DNA of 8,895 nt from an uncultured Planctomycetaceae bacterium (GTDB taxonomy: Bacteria; Planctomycetota; Planctomycetia; Planctomycetales; Planctomycetaceae), in assembly GCA_903921605.1 (NCBI GenBank), contig CAIXQV010000643.1, forward strand, positions 1 to 8,895. The letters run 5' to 3'. The notes beneath the pieces are model-generated. The model did not search any database. It was given only the letters and a program-made list of their open reading frames with translations, and was not told where the DNA came from. Made by a program: the position numbers and the translations under genes. Position 1 is the first letter of the stretch, and each line of letters opens with the position of its first letter. Shown here piece after piece: positions 8,048 to 8,895 of the stretch.

Positions 8048-8211
8048 ATCAACGAACCGTCGGGCGCCACTTCAGTCTTCCGAGTGTCGTTACAGATGAT
8101 TGTCGTCGTCGGTTCATTTTGTCGGACTCGTTTATACTCACATTTTTTGCTCAGCAATAAACGCATCGTCGCTGAGACGTTGAAGAATCAGCCGCAAGGA
8201 ATCCTGCGATA

Positions 8212-8311
8212 CAACCCGGTACGGGTTCTACAACAAAGCCTGGGGGCGTCGCCTTGCGGCGCGCCCCAGGTATCGGACCAGGGAATGTCCAGAACCCCGA
8301 TGGGGTTCCAC
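8212..8311 (+). repeat. Composite palindromic element A (left arm of a long inverted repeat)
   Basis: The element contains three nested palindromes: AACCC-GGTAC-GGGTT at 8213-8227; a central stem CCTGGGG...CCCCAGG at 8239-8270; and GAACCCC-GAT-GGGGTTC at 8292-8308. It is the inverted copy of 8367-8465. The 17-mer at 8229-8245 (tacaacaaagcctgggg) is identical to the complement of 8432-8448, and the last 20 bp match 18 of 20. It resembles a REP/BIME-type element in design. I recall similar motifs from planctomycete intergenic regions but cannot verify that here. Confidence 0.8.
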
Positions 8312-8342
8312 AGCACGGACAACATTCTTTAATCAGGTATCG

Positions 8343-8360
8343 CAGCAGCAGCAGCAGCAG
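8343..8360 (+). repeat. Trinucleotide repeat (CAG)6
   Basis: Six perfect CAG units lie in the 55-bp spacer between the two arms of the inverted repeat. The tract is intergenic, with no supported reading frame across it. CAG tracts form slipped hairpins and are prone to length change; instability at this locus is inferred. Confidence 0.95.
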
Positions 8361-8366
8361 CGAATT

Positions 8367-8465
8367 GTGGAACCCCGTTGGGGTTCAAATCGCAGGCCAA
8401 ATTTTCCTGGGGTGCGCCGTTGTTACGGCGACCCCAGGCTTTGTTGTAAAACCACGTTGGGGTTG
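8367..8465 (-). repeat. Composite palindromic element B (right arm of a long inverted repeat)
   Basis: This is the inverted copy of element A. It begins with GTGGAACCCC-GTT-GGGGTTC (8367-8386), has the central stem CCTGGGGTGCGCCG / CGGCGACCCCAGG at 8406-8438, and ends with AACCACGTTGGGGTT. The central loop differs from that of copy A while the stem is kept, which suggests selection on structure or amplification of a structured unit. With A it gives a 254-bp region able to form a cruciform. Confidence 0.8.
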
Positions 8466-8485
8466 AGGTGCCCCTGGTTCCCAAA

Positions 8486-8520
8486 CGAGCGGACCACCGG
8501 CGTGAAGCCGACGGGAGCCC
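8486..8520 (-). repeat. Third, diverged hairpin element
   Basis: On the minus strand it reads CGGC-TTCAC-GCCG followed by a CCGCTCG tail. This is the same plan as the elements at 6326-6353 and 6404-6431 (GGCT..ACGCC hairpin plus CCGCTCG), though spacing and loop differ. Kinship is suggested by the shared tail but not proven. No T-tract follows. The rest of 8466-8746 shows no gene or clear promoter. Confidence 0.4.
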
Positions 8521-8746
8521 AATCGCATCGGATTTGGCCGTAGCAGATAAGCCGCGTTACGCCATTCTGGTTGGTTTCGTGGCCAACTTAGAATTCACCA
8601 TGAAGAATAGAATGTGGGTAAGGATGAGCCCGCAGTAACGACCTACTGAGGTTCGCGACTACGCCCAGTCTTCCGTGTTTAAAATGGGCTCTGTCAGTGG
8701 ATTCCTTTTCGCATTACCATGCTGGAATAACCGACTCTGAACTTCT

Positions 8747-8895
8747 ATGAATGCCTGCAACATGCCGTTTCGAACAACCGGAAAGTATGATCTTGTCATC
8801 TGCGATATTGACGGATGCCTGTCGCCTGAGTCGCATGCGCCGATCAACGGGCCAGCTCTTTCTGAAATTGCCGAGCATAATCGTCAAGCGATTTC
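8747..8895 (+). CDS. HAD-superfamily hydrolase, N-terminal fragment (runs off right edge)
   Basis: The open frame starts at the ATG at 8747 and continues off the window for 49 codons plus two bases. It contains YDLVICDIDGCLSPES, the HAD motif I (DxDG, with the nucleophile and acid-base aspartates) close to the N-terminus. That placement suits a phosphatase-type HAD enzyme. The continuation INGPALSEIAEHNRQAI fits the helix after motif I, but subfamily and substrate cannot be fixed from this part. An in-frame TGA at 8738-8740 bounds the start. A second ATG at 8762 (MPFRTTGKYD) is an equally good start. No ribosome-binding site is obvious. Confidence 0.82.
   Translation, partial: MNACNMPFRTTGKYDLVICDIDGCLSPESHAPINGPALSEIAEHNRQAI

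Noticed and set aside
8145..8176. Possible terminator after the cupin gene (CTCAGC...GCTGAG)
   Set aside because: The stem is only 6 bp with a 15-nt loop, and the T-tract lies before it, not after, on the plus strand.
8254..8466. Plus-strand frames across the CAG tract that would encode a Ser or Gln run
   Set aside because: They consist of the palindromic repeats, have no ribosome-binding site and show no protein family; the CAG tract is better explained as an intergenic repeat.
8212..8520. CRISPR array
   Set aside because: There are only two inverted, not direct, long repeats plus one unrelated-length hairpin, without regular spacers or cas genes.

Overview
The window looks like a piece of a planctomycete chromosome (phylum Planctomycetota). 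This is inferred from three things: a very large cysteine-free surface-type protein with an LEPR-XLL-like N-terminal motif (LERRELLAG), a C-terminal tail of the [19 protein letters not shown] type, and dispersed palindromic intergenic repeats with AACCCCNNNGGGGTT arms. Genus and species cannot be told from the sequence.

Layout. (1) Bases 1-5953, minus strand: one uninterrupted reading frame of at least 1984 codons that runs off the left edge. It encodes a mosaic extracellular protein: LEPR-XLL-like motif, lamin-tail domain, PA14-like domain, chitobiase-C-like domain, CotH-kinase-like domain, galactose-binding-like module, second lamin-tail domain, two cadherin-like repeats and the start of an RTX calcium-binding array. 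(2) 5954-6448: a non-coding gap of about 500 bp. Its distal part holds two inverted copies of a 28-nt hairpin element whose stems differ by compensating changes. (3) 6449 to about 7052, minus strand: a 5'-truncated paralogue of the 3' end of the giant gene, still in frame to a stop codon. Bases 1-123 align without gaps to 6928-7050 at about 72 % identity by hand count. (4) 7153-8047, plus strand: a two-gene unit with overlapping reading frames, a Maa/LacA-type sugar O-acetyltransferase followed by a small single-domain cupin. (5) 8048-8746: intergenic DNA containing a 254-bp inverted repeat (two ~100-bp palindromic elements around a (CAG)6 tract) and another hairpin. (6) 8747 to the right edge, plus strand: the first 49 codons of a HAD-superfamily hydrolase.

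How the parts relate. The giant protein is presumably exported and placed on the cell surface or in the matrix, with calcium-dependent folding of its RTX tail. The acetyltransferase and cupin form an ordinary metabolic pair with no visible functional link to it. The truncated paralogue shows that the locus once carried two giant genes in tandem, or received a copy of the tail. The acetyltransferase-cupin pair begins about 100 bp from the point where homology stops, so deletion or insertion there probably beheaded the upstream copy.

I see no defence system, CRISPR array, tRNA, rRNA or transposase gene. The items most worth a second look are the beheaded paralogue, the inverted repeat with its CAG centre, the compensatory hairpin pair, and the CotH-like domain inside an RTX adhesin.
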